Part shown: one piece after another, positions 7,361 to 14,683 of the stretch
Numbering within the stretch: position 1 is the stretch's first letter
How the letters are laid out: the number at the start of each line of letters is the position of its first letter
DNA from: an uncultured Eubacteriales bacterium
Lineage (GTDB): Bacteria > Bacillota > Clostridia > Christensenellales > CAG-138
Length of the DNA stretch: 20,930 nt
NCBI GenBank assembly: GCA_900543475.1
Contig: UQRU01000030.1
Span: 1 to 20,930 of the forward strand
Reading direction: 5' to 3'
Made by a program: the position numbers and the translations under genes
Notes under the pieces: model-generated
The model's database searches: none
Seen by the model: the letters and a program-made list of their open reading frames with translations, nothing else
Told to the model about the DNA's origin: nothing

Positions 7361-8491
7361 CTATTCTGCAAGTTTTTTAACCGCCGCAATGGCTGCATCC
7401 ACCTCTTCGTCGGTATTGAACCACCCAAAGCTAAAGCGTACCGCGCCCTGGGTTTCCGTGCCCAGGGCTTGGTGCATGCGCGGGGCGCAGTGGGCCCCGG
7501 CCCGGGTGCAGATGCCATAGGCCTCGGACAGCTCGTTGGCCACCGCGCCGGAATCATAATCCCGGATGTTCAGGGCCACGATGGCGGCCCGGTCCCCTGT
7601 AAAATCCCCGTAAACCGTTATCCCCGGCGTCTGCCGCACCCCCTGATAAAACCGGTCCATTAGAGCCAGCTCCCGGCTGTGAATGGCGGCCAAGCCAACC
7701 TCTTGAATATAGTCCAAAGCCGCCCCCAACCCTGCGATGCCGTGGCCATTCAAGGTGCCTGCCTCCAAACGGGTAGGGTATTCCACAGGATGGGTCTTGC
7801 TGTAGGTTTGGGTGCCGGACCCGCCCACCTTCCAGGGGCGTATCTCCACCCCCGGGGCCACGCAGAGCCCGCCGGTCCCCTGGGGGCCCATAAGACCTTT
7901 ATGGCCGGTAAAACACAGCACGTCTATGTGCATTTGCTCCATATCGATGGGGATGCAGCCTGCCGTCTGGGAGGCGTCCACCAGGAACCGCAAGCCCCGT
8001 TCATGGGCCAGCGCCCCCACCTGCCCCACGTCCAACAGGTTCCCCGTAAGGTTGGAAGCATGGTTGCAGACGATGAGCTTGGTGCGGGGGGTGATCAGCC
8101 GCTCAAATTCTCCATAATCCACGTTCCCCTTCCAATCCGCAGCTACGAAGCTGAGGGATACCTGCCGCTCCGCCTCCAGCCGGTATAAGGGCCGCAATAC
8201 GGAATTATGCTCCAGATCCGTGGCAATGGCATGGTCCCCCGGTTCCAGCAAGCCGCAAATGGCCATATTCAACGCCTCGGTGGAGTTGCAGGTAAACGCC
8301 ACCCGCTCTGGGGCGCAGTTGAACATCCCGGCGCATTTTACCCGGGTGTTGTAGACGGTCCGGGCTGCGGACAATGCGCCCGCATGGGTCCCTCGGGCGC
8401 TATTCCCCATGGTGTCCATGGCGGCTACCACCGCTTGGATCACCTGTTTGGGCTTATGCATGGTGGTGGCGGCATTATCTAAATAGATCAT
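7361..8491 (-). CDS. Class-V aminotransferase / cysteine desulfurase-family protein
   Basis: This 376-aa PLP enzyme is probably a cysteine desulfurase that releases sulfur (or selenium from selenocysteine) for cluster or cofactor building. It begins MIYLDNAATT, the classic start of the family. The PLP lysine is Lys198 in TGHKGLMGP, with Asp172/Gln175 in VDASQTAG and His95 in LEHNS. The candidate persulfide cysteine is Cys335 in RAGAHCAP. The start has GGAGGCGGG upstream. It faces away from the activase/dehydratase-like genes across a 600-base divergent region; that pairing, together with DUF3343, suggests sulfur or selenium supply to the same system. A housekeeping NifS/SufS role is less likely, because no IscU or Suf gene is next to it. 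Cysteine desulfurase activity itself is inferred. Confidence 0.88.
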   Translation of the reverse strand: MIYLDNAATTMHKPKQVIQAVVAAMDTMGNSARGTHAGALSAARTVYNTRVKCAGMFNCAPERVAFTCNSTEALNMAICGLLEPGDHAIATDLEHNSVLRPLYRLEAERQVSLSFVAADWKGNVDYGEFERLITPRTKLIVCNHASNLTGNLLDVGQVGALAHERGLRFLVDASQTAGCIPIDMEQMHIDVLCFTGHKGLMGPQGTGGLCVAPGVEIRPWKVGGSGTQTYSKTHPVEYPTRLEAGTLNGHGIAGLGAALDYIQEVGLAAIHSRELALMDRFYQGVRQTPGITVYGDFTGDRAAIVALNIRDYDSGAVANELSEAYGICTRAGAHCAPRMHQALGTETQGAVRFSFGWFNTDEEVDAAIAAVKKLAE

Positions 8492-8547
8492 AGGCCCGCC
8501 TCCATCCCCCGGCTCTTTTCCAGGCTGTTTTTCTTCCCCTCTGCCAT
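8488..8547 (-). CDS. Possible 19-aa leader ORF coupled to the desulfurase gene
   Basis: ATG at 8547 is preceded by AAGGAGGG and reads MAEGKKNSLEKSRGMEAGL. Its TGA overlaps the ATG of the downstream gene (ATGA). It could be a translational-coupling leader, a remnant of a larger gene, or chance. I recognise no family. Confidence 0.3.
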   Translation of the reverse strand: MAEGKKNSLEKSRGMEAGL

Positions 8548-8629
8548 CCGTTTATCCCTCCTTCTTCCCCGCCGCCCGCTTCCGCGGCCTCAGCGGCATA
8601 CATGGCCGTACCGGCCCCTTCCTATAAGG

Positions 8630-8658
8630 ATTATAAATAAATATTTCCCCCTTGCCAA
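8630..8658 (-). promoter_or_regulatory. Sigma-A-type promoter for the cysteine desulfurase gene
   Basis: On the minus strand TTGGCA (8653-8658), a 17-base spacer and a perfect TATAAT (8630-8635) form a near-consensus promoter. The start point would be near 8623, about 130 bases before the gene. Confidence 0.75.
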
Positions 8659-8842
8659 CCACAGCGGCGCATTTTTTAAGCCGGGCCGGCCCCGGCCCAT
8701 AGACCGTTTGCGCCGGTATTGCGGCCATTTTCCTTGGATTCTTTACATTTGCGCCCCGCTGCTCCCCCCTGTTTTTTCCGTAATCATATTCTAAAACATA
8801 ATAGACGGGGTGTGAATTGGCGTTAGTATTATTGATATTATC

Positions 8843-8848
8843 TATAAT
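8843..8848 (+). promoter_or_regulatory. Possible -10 box for the activase operon
   Basis: A perfect TATAAT lies about 250 bases before the activase start. TTGGCG (8817-8822) is 20 bases upstream, too far for an ideal -35 box, so an activator may be needed if this is the promoter. The stretch 8659-8842 shows no gene. Confidence 0.35.
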
Positions 8849-8986
8849 GGTTCTGTATAGGCCGCGGGTTTTATATTTGACGGCAAAATGGCAGGAGCGT
8901 ACAATTTTGATGGGGAACTATGCACCTGGGGCGTGGATGTTTGTTTCTTGCCCCTCCTCCATGGGGTTCCCTGGACACCCTCCATT

Positions 8987-9015
8987 ATGCTGCCCTGCCG
9001 GCAGCATCTGTTTTT
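8987..9015 (+). terminator. Leader hairpin with U-tract, candidate attenuator
   Basis: The arms ATGCTGCC (8987-8994) and GGCAGCAT (9000-9007) pair perfectly around a 5-base loop, and TTTTT follows at 9011-9015. It lies between the putative promoter and the activase start at 9098, where a terminator would act as an attenuator. A perfect 14-bp palindrome, CCCCTTGCAAGGGG, follows at 9020-9033. Confidence 0.5.
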
Positions 9016-9097
9016 GTGCCCCCTTGCAAGGGGATTATTTACAGGCGCAAACGCATTTGATCCCGCCTGTTTTCAGCCTCAATCAAAGGAGAAACAT

Positions 9098-9868
9098 ATG
9101 TACTGGATCGGCATGGACGTGGGTTCCACTTGCACCAAGGCGGTGGCCCTGGATGAAGGCGGCAACCTGGTTTTTTATAAGGTGACGCCCACAGGCTGGA
9201 ATTGTGTGGAAACCGCCTCGGCCTTGATGGAAGCCATGGCCACCCAGGGGGTCTGCCGCCAGGATGCCCGGGTGGTGGCCACAGGCTATGGCCGGGTGTC
9301 CATCCCCTTTGCGGACAAGGCGGTGACGGAGATCTCCTGCCATGGTAAGGGGGCGGCGTGGCTCTTTGGCGCGGACGCCTTTACCGTCATCGACATCGGG
9401 GGCCAGGATACCAAGATCATCCAGGTCAATGGCGGCCATGTGCAAAATTTTATTATGAACGATAAGTGCTCCGCTGGTACCGGCCGCTTTTTGGACATCA
9501 TGGCGGGCACCCTGGGGGTGACGCTGGATCAGCTTTGCGAGCTGGCCCGGCAAAGCGAGACCCATCTGCAAATCTCCTCCATGTGCACCGTGTTCGCAGA
9601 ATCCGAAGTGGTGAGTTTGATCGGCCGGGGCGCGAAAAAAGAGGATATTGCCTATGGGATCGTGGATTCCATCGCCAGCAAGGTATGGGGCCAGATGGGG
9701 AAGCTGGGCGCCCCTGGGGGCAAGGTGTTCCTAACCGGCGGGTTGTGCCAGGTGCCCTTTATTTTGGAAATGCTATCGGAAAAGGCGGGCGTGCAGGTGG
9801 AAAGCGCGCCCTTAGCCCGCTATGCCGGGGCCATTGGGGCGGCCCTCTACGCCCAAAAAATGAATTGA
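9098..9868 (+). CDS. ATP-dependent activase of the 2-hydroxyacyl-CoA dehydratase / BCR / double-cubane family
   Basis: This 256-aa ASKHA-fold protein hydrolyses ATP to inject one electron at low potential into its partner. Phosphate-1 motif MDVGSTCTKAV starts at residue 6, and DIGGQDTKII (99-108) is the second phosphate loop. Cys124 in NDKCSAGTGRF and Cys163 in SSMCTVFAESE are the usual two cysteines that hold one Fe4S4 cluster between the subunits of the homodimer. LTGGLCQ is the adenosine-site motif. The frame is open from 8888, but the ATG at 9098 has AAAGGAG upstream and the family N-terminus. It is followed after 15 bases by its predicted partner. The length matches HgdC-type activators (about 260). 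Confidence 0.93.
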   Translation: MYWIGMDVGSTCTKAVALDEGGNLVFYKVTPTGWNCVETASALMEAMATQGVCRQDARVVATGYGRVSIPFADKAVTEISCHGKGAAWLFGADAFTVIDIGGQDTKIIQVNGGHVQNFIMNDKCSAGTGRFLDIMAGTLGVTLDQLCELARQSETHLQISSMCTVFAESEVVSLIGRGAKKEDIAYGIVDSIASKVWGQMGKLGAPGGKVFLTGGLCQVPFILEMLSEKAGVQVESAPLARYAGAIGAALYAQKMN

Positions 9869-9883
9869 TGGGGAGGAAAGGTC

Positions 9884-11029
9884 ATGGAAGAATGGAAGTT
9901 GCCAGAGCGCTTTGAAGCCTACGCAGAGGGCCGGAAGGCCGGATTTTTAAAGATGAAGGCCGCCAAGGAAGCCGGGTATAAGGTGGCGGGCTTCTTCTGC
10001 ACCTTCACCCCCTTGGAGGTACTGGACGCGGCGGGCCTATTATGCGTAAGCCTCTGCGGCATGAGCAACGAGACCATCCCGGCTGCGGAAACCGTGCTGC
10101 CAAAAAACCTTTGCCCGCTGATCAAGTCCAGCTACGGCTTTGCCATTACGGACACCTGCCCGTACACCTACTGGGCGGATCTGATCGTAGGGGAGACCAC
10201 CTGCGACGGCAAAAAGAAGATGTATGACCTGCTGGGACAGCGCAAACCCATGTATATCTTACAGCTGCCCCAAGGCATTGACCGGCCCTATGCCCGCCAG
10301 CTATGGGTAGAGGAGATCCGGCGGTTTATCGCATTCGTCAGCGAGACCTTCCAGGTGGAGATCACCGATGAAACGCTGCGCCAAGCGGCCGTGGCCCGCA
10401 ACGAGCTGCGCCGGGCCCGGGTGGAGTTGATGGAATTGCAGCGCCGTTCCCCTGCCCCCATTTCCGGCCTGAAGCTGTACAAATTCATGGAAGGCTTAGG
10501 TTATAATTTCCAGGTTTCAGAGGCCATTGCCTCCACCCGGGCGCTGGCCCAGGAGCTGGCCAACGTCCAGCCCGCCGGGGACAAGGGGATCAAGCGGGTC
10601 CTGATCACCGGCTGCCCCATCGGCGGCGTTTTGGAAAAAGTCGTAGGCGCTGTGGAGCGCAACGGCGGGCAGGTGGTATGCTACGAAAATTGCAGCGGCA
10701 TCAAATCCGCCCGCAACTATGTGGATACGGGGCGAAGGGATATGGCGGAGGCCCTGGCGGACGCCTATTTGGACATCGGCTGTTCCGTCATGTCCCCCAA
10801 CCGCCGCCGCATGGAAACCCTACCGAAGCTGATGGAGGAATTTGACGTGGAGGGCGTGATCGACGTGACCTTGCAGACCTGCACCACCTATATGATCGAG
10901 ACCCGGGCCGTGCGCAAGCTCTGCGAAGGCCTGCACATTCCCTATATGTCCATGGAGACCGACTATTCCCAGGAGGACGGAGGCCAGATCGAGACCCGGA
11001 TCGCAGCCTTCATTGAAACGCTATGCTAA
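9884..11029 (+). CDS. Double-cubane-cluster reductase / 2-hydroxyacyl-CoA dehydratase-like subunit 1
   Basis: This 381-aa protein is of the HgdB/BcrC fold and would receive electrons from the activase. Signature segments are NLCPLIKSSYG (Cys77), DTCPYTYWADL (Cys92), GETTCDGKKKMYD (Cys107), CYENCSGI (Cys266, Cys270), Cys300 and Cys333. The many conserved cysteines fit the subfamily whose characterised member carries a double-cubane Fe8S9 cluster, rather than the classical dehydratases with three ligands. Its physiological substrate is unknown; the characterised double-cubane protein reduces small molecules such as acetylene in vitro. GGGAGGAAAGG precedes the start. Its stop overlaps the next gene's first codons. 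It is a paralogue of the 11292-12497 protein, so the two may form a heterodimer. Confidence 0.85.
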   Translation: MEEWKLPERFEAYAEGRKAGFLKMKAAKEAGYKVAGFFCTFTPLEVLDAAGLLCVSLCGMSNETIPAAETVLPKNLCPLIKSSYGFAITDTCPYTYWADLIVGETTCDGKKKMYDLLGQRKPMYILQLPQGIDRPYARQLWVEEIRRFIAFVSETFQVEITDETLRQAAVARNELRRARVELMELQRRSPAPISGLKLYKFMEGLGYNFQVSEAIASTRALAQELANVQPAGDKGIKRVLITGCPIGGVLEKVVGAVERNGGQVVCYENCSGIKSARNYVDTGRRDMAEALADAYLDIGCSVMSPNRRRMETLPKLMEEFDVEGVIDVTLQTCTTYMIETRAVRKLCEGLHIPYMSMETDYSQEDGGQIETRIAAFIETLC

Positions 11030-11262
11030 AGGAAAAGGGGTTGTATACGGTGGTGACCTTCCCCAATACCACCGCAGCCTTGGCCATGGAGGCCGCCTGT
11101 AAGGCGCAGGCCATCCCAGGCAGCATCATTCCCGTTCCCAACCAGATCACCGCCGGCTGCGGCTTTGCCTGGCGGGCGGACGCCGGGGCCCGGGAGCAGA
11201 TCGAAGGATTTTTAGCGGACCAGGGGCTGGCTTTTACCCAGGTCCACACCATAGAACTTTAA
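11023..11262 (+). CDS. DUF3343 putative Se/S carrier-like protein
   Basis: This small protein of 79 aa resembles DUF3343 (PF11823). That family starts with a VVTF strand, then has IPGSIIPVPNQI and the invariant TAGCGFAWR containing Cys46, and is often annotated as Se/S-carrier-like. It sits between the two dehydratase-like subunits, so it probably delivers or holds a sulfur or selenium species for the cluster system. The ATG at 11023 overlaps the previous stop (ATGCTAA) but lacks an SD site. The in-frame TTG at 11041 has AAAGGA 7 bases upstream and may be the true start (73 aa). The family assignment rests on motif recall and is good, not certain. Confidence 0.8.
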   Translation: MLKEKGLYTVVTFPNTTAALAMEAACKAQAIPGSIIPVPNQITAGCGFAWRADAGAREQIEGFLADQGLAFTQVHTIEL

Positions 11263-11291
11263 CGGCAGTTTGGGCCGGAAAGGAAAACGAT

Positions 11292-12497
11292 ATGGAAAGC
11301 AACAGGACTCCCTCTCAAGAATTACAGGCCATCCTGGACGAATTTGCCGGGGCGAAAAAGGATGCCAGCCTGTTTGTAAAGGAGGCGGCGGAACATGGCG
11401 ATATCGTCATCGGGTCCTTCTGCCAATACGCCCCCATGGAGATCATCAATGCGGGAGGTATGCACAACGTGCTGCTTTGCGGGTTTAACTACGACCCGCC
11501 CATCCCGTTGGCGGAAACGGAATTGCCCGCCAACCTTTGCCCGCTGATCAAATCCAGCTATGGGAACATCCTGGGGGAAACCTGCCCCTTTGCCTTTTAT
11601 TCGGACTTGATCGTAGGGGAGACCACCTGCGATGGCAAGAAGAAGATGTATGAAATGCTTGCCGAGCTTAAGGATATGTATGTCATCCACCTGCCCAACG
11701 TCCCCGACCGGGCCCGTTCCCTGGCCAGCTGGAAAGCGGAGCTGATCCGCTTCAAAGAGGCGCTGGAAGCCCGTTTTGGGGTGGAGATCACCGACGAAAA
11801 GCTCCGGCAGTCCATCCGCATCCTCAACCAGGAGCGCAGCCAGATGGCCCAATTGTACGAGCTGGGCAAGCTGGACCCGCCTGCGGCCACGGGCTTGCAG
11901 ATGCGCAGCGTGATGACGGCGGAATACTTTATGTTGGATAAGCAAAACAAGCTGGCCAAGGCCCAGCGGATGCTGGAGCTGATGCGCCAGCAATGGGCGG
12001 CGGGCCAAGGCCCCTACCGACCGGAGCAACATCCCCTGCGCATTCTGGTATCCGGGGCGGGCATCGACGGGGTGATCGACAAGACCCTGGGGGTGATCGA
12101 GGGGCTGGGCGCCGCCATCGTATGCTATGAAGGCTGCTGCGGCATCGGGAACATGCGCCGGCCCATCGATGAAAGCCCGGATGCAGACCCCATGGAAGCC
12201 ATTGCGGAAAAGTATTTGGAGGTCCCCTGCGCGGTCATGTCTCCCAACGGCCGCCGCTTTGACCAGCTGCGCAACACCCTGGCGGAATGGCAGGTGGATG
12301 GGGTGATCAGCATCACGGTCCACGCCTGTACCCCCTTTGATGTGGAGAGCCACACCATCGGCGCCATCTGCCAGGAGGCGGGGGTACCCTTCCTGCATGT
12401 GCGCACCGACTATTCCCCTGGAGACGAAGGCCAGCTCCGCACCCGGATCGAGGCCTTCCTGGAGATGCTTCAGGAGCGGCGGGAGGCCGAACGGTAA
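11292..12497 (+). CDS. Double-cubane-cluster reductase / 2-hydroxyacyl-CoA dehydratase-like subunit 2
   Basis: This 401-aa paralogue of the 9884-11029 product shares NLCPLIKSSYG, ETCPFAFYSDL and GETTCDGKKKMYE. Cysteines are kept at equivalent places: 44, 83, 98, 113, 278, 282, 313, 346 and 360 align with 39, 77, 92, 107, 266, 270, 300, 333 and 347 of subunit 1. It additionally has CCGIG with adjacent Cys282 and Cys283. The start has AAAGGAAAACG upstream and follows DUF3343 by 29 bases. It ends 27 bases before a hairpin terminator. A heteromeric enzyme with subunit 1 is plausible, as in HgdAB or BcrBC. The substrate is unknown. Confidence 0.85.
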   Translation: MESNRTPSQELQAILDEFAGAKKDASLFVKEAAEHGDIVIGSFCQYAPMEIINAGGMHNVLLCGFNYDPPIPLAETELPANLCPLIKSSYGNILGETCPFAFYSDLIVGETTCDGKKKMYEMLAELKDMYVIHLPNVPDRARSLASWKAELIRFKEALEARFGVEITDEKLRQSIRILNQERSQMAQLYELGKLDPPAATGLQMRSVMTAEYFMLDKQNKLAKAQRMLELMRQQWAAGQGPYRPEQHPLRILVSGAGIDGVIDKTLGVIEGLGAAIVCYEGCCGIGNMRRPIDESPDADPMEAIAEKYLEVPCAVMSPNGRRFDQLRNTLAEWQVDGVISITVHACTPFDVESHTIGAICQEAGVPFLHVRTDYSPGDEGQLRTRIEAFLEMLQERREAER

Positions 12498-12524
12498 TCC
12501 GTCCATCCTTCCCCCCAAGCCTAG

Positions 12525-12559
12525 AAGCGGCGGGCCTTAAAATAGGCCCGCCGCTTTTT
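12525..12559 (+). terminator. Intrinsic terminator of the activase/dehydratase-like operon
   Basis: A 12-bp GC-rich stem AAGCGGCGGGCC (12525-12536) pairs with 12545-12556, with an 8-base loop and TTTTT at 12555-12559. Confidence 0.9.
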
Positions 12560-12583
12560 CTCTTAGGCGATTCGTTCGCTACT

Positions 12584-12623
12584 GGGGCGCTGGCCAACCT
12601 GCCATTGGCCAGCCCCTGTTTTT
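12584..12623 (+). terminator. Second, back-up terminator hairpin
   Basis: GCTGGCCAA (12589-12597) pairs with TTGGCCAGC (12605-12613). Flanking GGGG/CCC extends the stem past a one-base bulge, and TTTTT follows at 12619-12623. The rest of the gap to 12838 holds no recognisable gene. Confidence 0.65.
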
Positions 12624-12759
12624 AGGTGCGGCCGTTGGGTATCGTCATGCGTCTAAAATCCCCTCGGTCGTTTGCGCACAATCACATAGGAAACACATGG
12701 ATGACGCTTTATATCGATGGTTTCCCTTGCCCAGCAGCCTCCAGCTAAATACCCATTCG

Positions 12760-12798
12760 ACTAAAACAAAACAAGCCCCGGCAAAACCCATTGCCTTG
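12760..12798 (-). terminator. Weak possible terminator after the second SDR gene
   Basis: Read on the minus strand, GGCAA and TTGCC (12780-12795) form a 5-bp stem followed by a T-rich stretch (TTGTTTTGTTTT, to about 12760). The stem is short and the call is tentative. Confidence 0.3.
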
Positions 12799-12838
12799 CG
12801 CCTGCTGAATAGGTACTAGAATGATCACCTTGAAACGT

Positions 12839-13621
12839 CTATATAGCCACCATTACGTTTCCACCGGTGACGGGGAGGAACGCGCCTGTGATAAATGCAG
12901 CCAAGTCTGATGCGAAGAAGCAGACAGCGTTGGCAATATCTTCTTCCGTTCCCCGCCTATGCAGGGGTACTCTTTCAATGTAAGGGAAATCCTGCCGGAT
13001 ATTTGCTTCTGTTCCATCTGGATTCCGACAACTATCGGTTATGGTCCAACCCGGGGCTACCTGGTTGACAGTAATGCCATATGGGCCTACCTCCTTAGCT
13101 AGGACTCGGTATATACCATCCATGCCGCGTTTCCCTGCTACATAGGCGCCCTGATAGGCATAATTTTGTAGTACGCATTCCGTATTGATCGCAATGATTC
13201 GCCCATAGCGCCGCTGTATCATATCCGGCACAAAAGTTTTTGCCATATAAACCGCTTGCATGACGCAGGAGCGGTATTGAGAATCAAAGTCCTTTATATC
13301 CTGATCAATAATGTGTTCCCAATTATAATCCACTACAGCACAGTTAACCAGAATGTCCACTTGCCCCAGGGCCCCATATACATCCGCTTTCATTGCCTGC
13401 ACGGAATCAAAATCCGTTACATCTACCTGACAAGCATGCGCTTTAATGCCCCAGTTCCGTTCCGTCTCTTCCTTTAGTGCTTGCGCGAAACCCTGGTTTT
13501 GTAAATATGCAATGGCTACGTTGGCGCCACATTGGGCAAGGCTACGGACTATGCCCCGGCCAATCTGACCCGCCCCGCCGGTGACCAATGCCGTTTTCCC
13601 GTTTAGATCGATTGGTTTCAC
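12839..13621 (-). CDS. Atypical SDR-family oxidoreductase
   Basis: This 260-aa Rossmann-fold protein has cofactor motif TGGAGQIG (14-21). Tyr160 and Lys164 (YVAGK) are kept, but the catalytic serine position holds Thr147 (AINTEC). The usual NNAG is NCAV (93-96), and the structural Asn position appears to be Gln. It therefore departs from the classical Asn-Ser-Tyr-Lys tetrad at up to three places. I chose GTG 13621, preceded by a perfect AAGGAGG with 6-base spacing, over upstream ATGs at 13693 and 13663 that lie in structured intercistronic sequence. It is the last gene of the second sugar operon. It probably oxidises or reduces the sugar handled there, although a non-catalytic or altered role is possible. 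Confidence 0.85.
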   Translation of the reverse strand: MKPIDLNGKTALVTGGAGQIGRGIVRSLAQCGANVAIAYLQNQGFAQALKEETERNWGIKAHACQVDVTDFDSVQAMKADVYGALGQVDILVNCAVVDYNWEHIIDQDIKDFDSQYRSCVMQAVYMAKTFVPDMIQRRYGRIIAINTECVLQNYAYQGAYVAGKRGMDGIYRVLAKEVGPYGITVNQVAPGWTITDSCRNPDGTEANIRQDFPYIERVPLHRRGTEEDIANAVCFFASDLAAFITGAFLPVTGGNVMVAI

Positions 13622-13678
13622 GTTAATCCTCCTTAGATAACATTCGTTAAATTCGACATCCATAATTGCTATGACATA

Positions 13679-13721
13679 AAATGCATATCCCACAGGGAAT
13701 CCTCCCTTGGAATATGCATTT
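13679..13721. repeat. Long two-part hairpin between kinase and SDR genes
   Basis: AAATGCATAT (13679-13688) and ATATGCATTT (13712-13721) are perfect complements. Inside them AGGGA and TCCCT form a second 5-bp stem with a 4-base loop. It lies in a 120-base intercistronic gap, far larger than the other gaps of this operon. It could stabilise or partly terminate the mRNA, or be a protein site. Confidence 0.6.
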
Positions 13722-13741
13722 CATCAAATCCGTCCCTGGTT

Positions 13742-14683
13742 TTACCCTTCTTGGCTGAGAATCAATTTGTTGATGTTCTCAACGCTGATTTCCCCTTCCA
13801 TGGGGCCTTGCTTCATAACATTCAATGCCCCTGCAGCAGCCGCCATTTTCCCTACATGTGCAAGGGGCTTCCCTTCCATTAATCCACACAGCAGCGCCGC
13901 ATCAAAGCAATCGCCGGCGCCGGTAGGATCTACCTGCTCCACATGATAAGACGGACAACGCACCTGCTCCTCCCTTGTATACAGGATGCTACCTTTGCTA
14001 CCGGCCTTAAGGGCAATCAGCTCCATAGTTTCATATTGAAAAAGCTTGTGGATGCCTGCCTGAATATCCGACTCGCCAGTCAGCATTTTTAGTTCCTCTG
14101 CGCCTGGCATGATTACGGAGCAATTTTCCAGCAAACCATCCAATATCTCCTCAATTTTCCTTCTATGCAGAAGCTCGGGCCGAATATTAGGATCAAAAGA
14201 AATTTTTGCGCCAGCTTGCATAAACTTCTTTGCAGCATCTAAAATCTTTTCCCGAAATGCATCTTGAGCCATCAAGGAACAGCCCATAATATGGAAATAC
14301 TTTGTTCCGGTTATACTGGCAACATCAAATTCCTTTGGGTGTACCGCAGGCGTGTTAGCAAGGTGAAAAATAAACTCCCGGGACCCATCGGAAGAATAGG
14401 TTACAAAGGCAGCTCCGGTAGCCGTTTGTTCGTCTACCCGCACATAGTCTGTGTTTACACCGTCCTTAGCCAACCTGGAAAGGAGCATTTTCCCAAAGCC
14501 GTCGTCGCCGACACCGCCAATAATCCCTGCGCTGTGCCCAAGCCTGGCCACTGTATCTATGAATATTGCCGGGGCCCCGCTTGGATAGGGGCCCAACAAT
14601 ACGCCAGGGGTTTGGAAAGACACGTCCGGTCTATCTCGCATGATCTCCACGATCATTTCGCCCATGGTCCAGATTTCACACAT
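13742..14683 (-). CDS. PfkB-family sugar kinase
   Basis: This 313-aa ribokinase-fold kinase has GGVGDDGFG (56-64) in the sugar-binding half and DPTGAGDCF (252-260) as the ATP-site motif, with catalytic Asp258. The length is typical. GAAGAGGC precedes the ATG, which overlaps the end of the epimerase gene by 8 bases, so the two are translationally coupled. In this place it should phosphorylate the ketose produced by the epimerase (fructose, allulose, tagatose or sorbose). The sequence does not single one out, and a keto-deoxy acid kinase is also possible. Confidence 0.88.
   Translation of the reverse strand: MCEIWTMGEMIVEIMRDRPDVSFQTPGVLLGPYPSGAPAIFIDTVARLGHSAGIIGGVGDDGFGKMLLSRLAKDGVNTDYVRVDEQTATGAAFVTYSSDGSREFIFHLANTPAVHPKEFDVASITGTKYFHIMGCSLMAQDAFREKILDAAKKFMQAGAKISFDPNIRPELLHRRKIEEILDGLLENCSVIMPGAEELKMLTGESDIQAGIHKLFQYETMELIALKAGSKGSILYTREEQVRCPSYHVEQVDPTGAGDCFDAALLCGLMEGKPLAHVGKMAAAAGALNVMKQGPMEGEISVENINKLILSQEG

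Noticed and set aside
8683..8698. GC-rich inverted repeat GGGCCGG/CCGGCCC in the divergent region
   Set aside because: It has no T-run on the exit side in either direction and only a two-base centre, so it is not a credible terminator; left as unexplained.
11322..12518. A 398-codon minus-strand open frame opposite dehydratase-like subunit 2
   Set aside because: It is a low-complexity His/Gly/Leu-type shadow with no motif; the plus-strand gene has clear family cysteine motifs.
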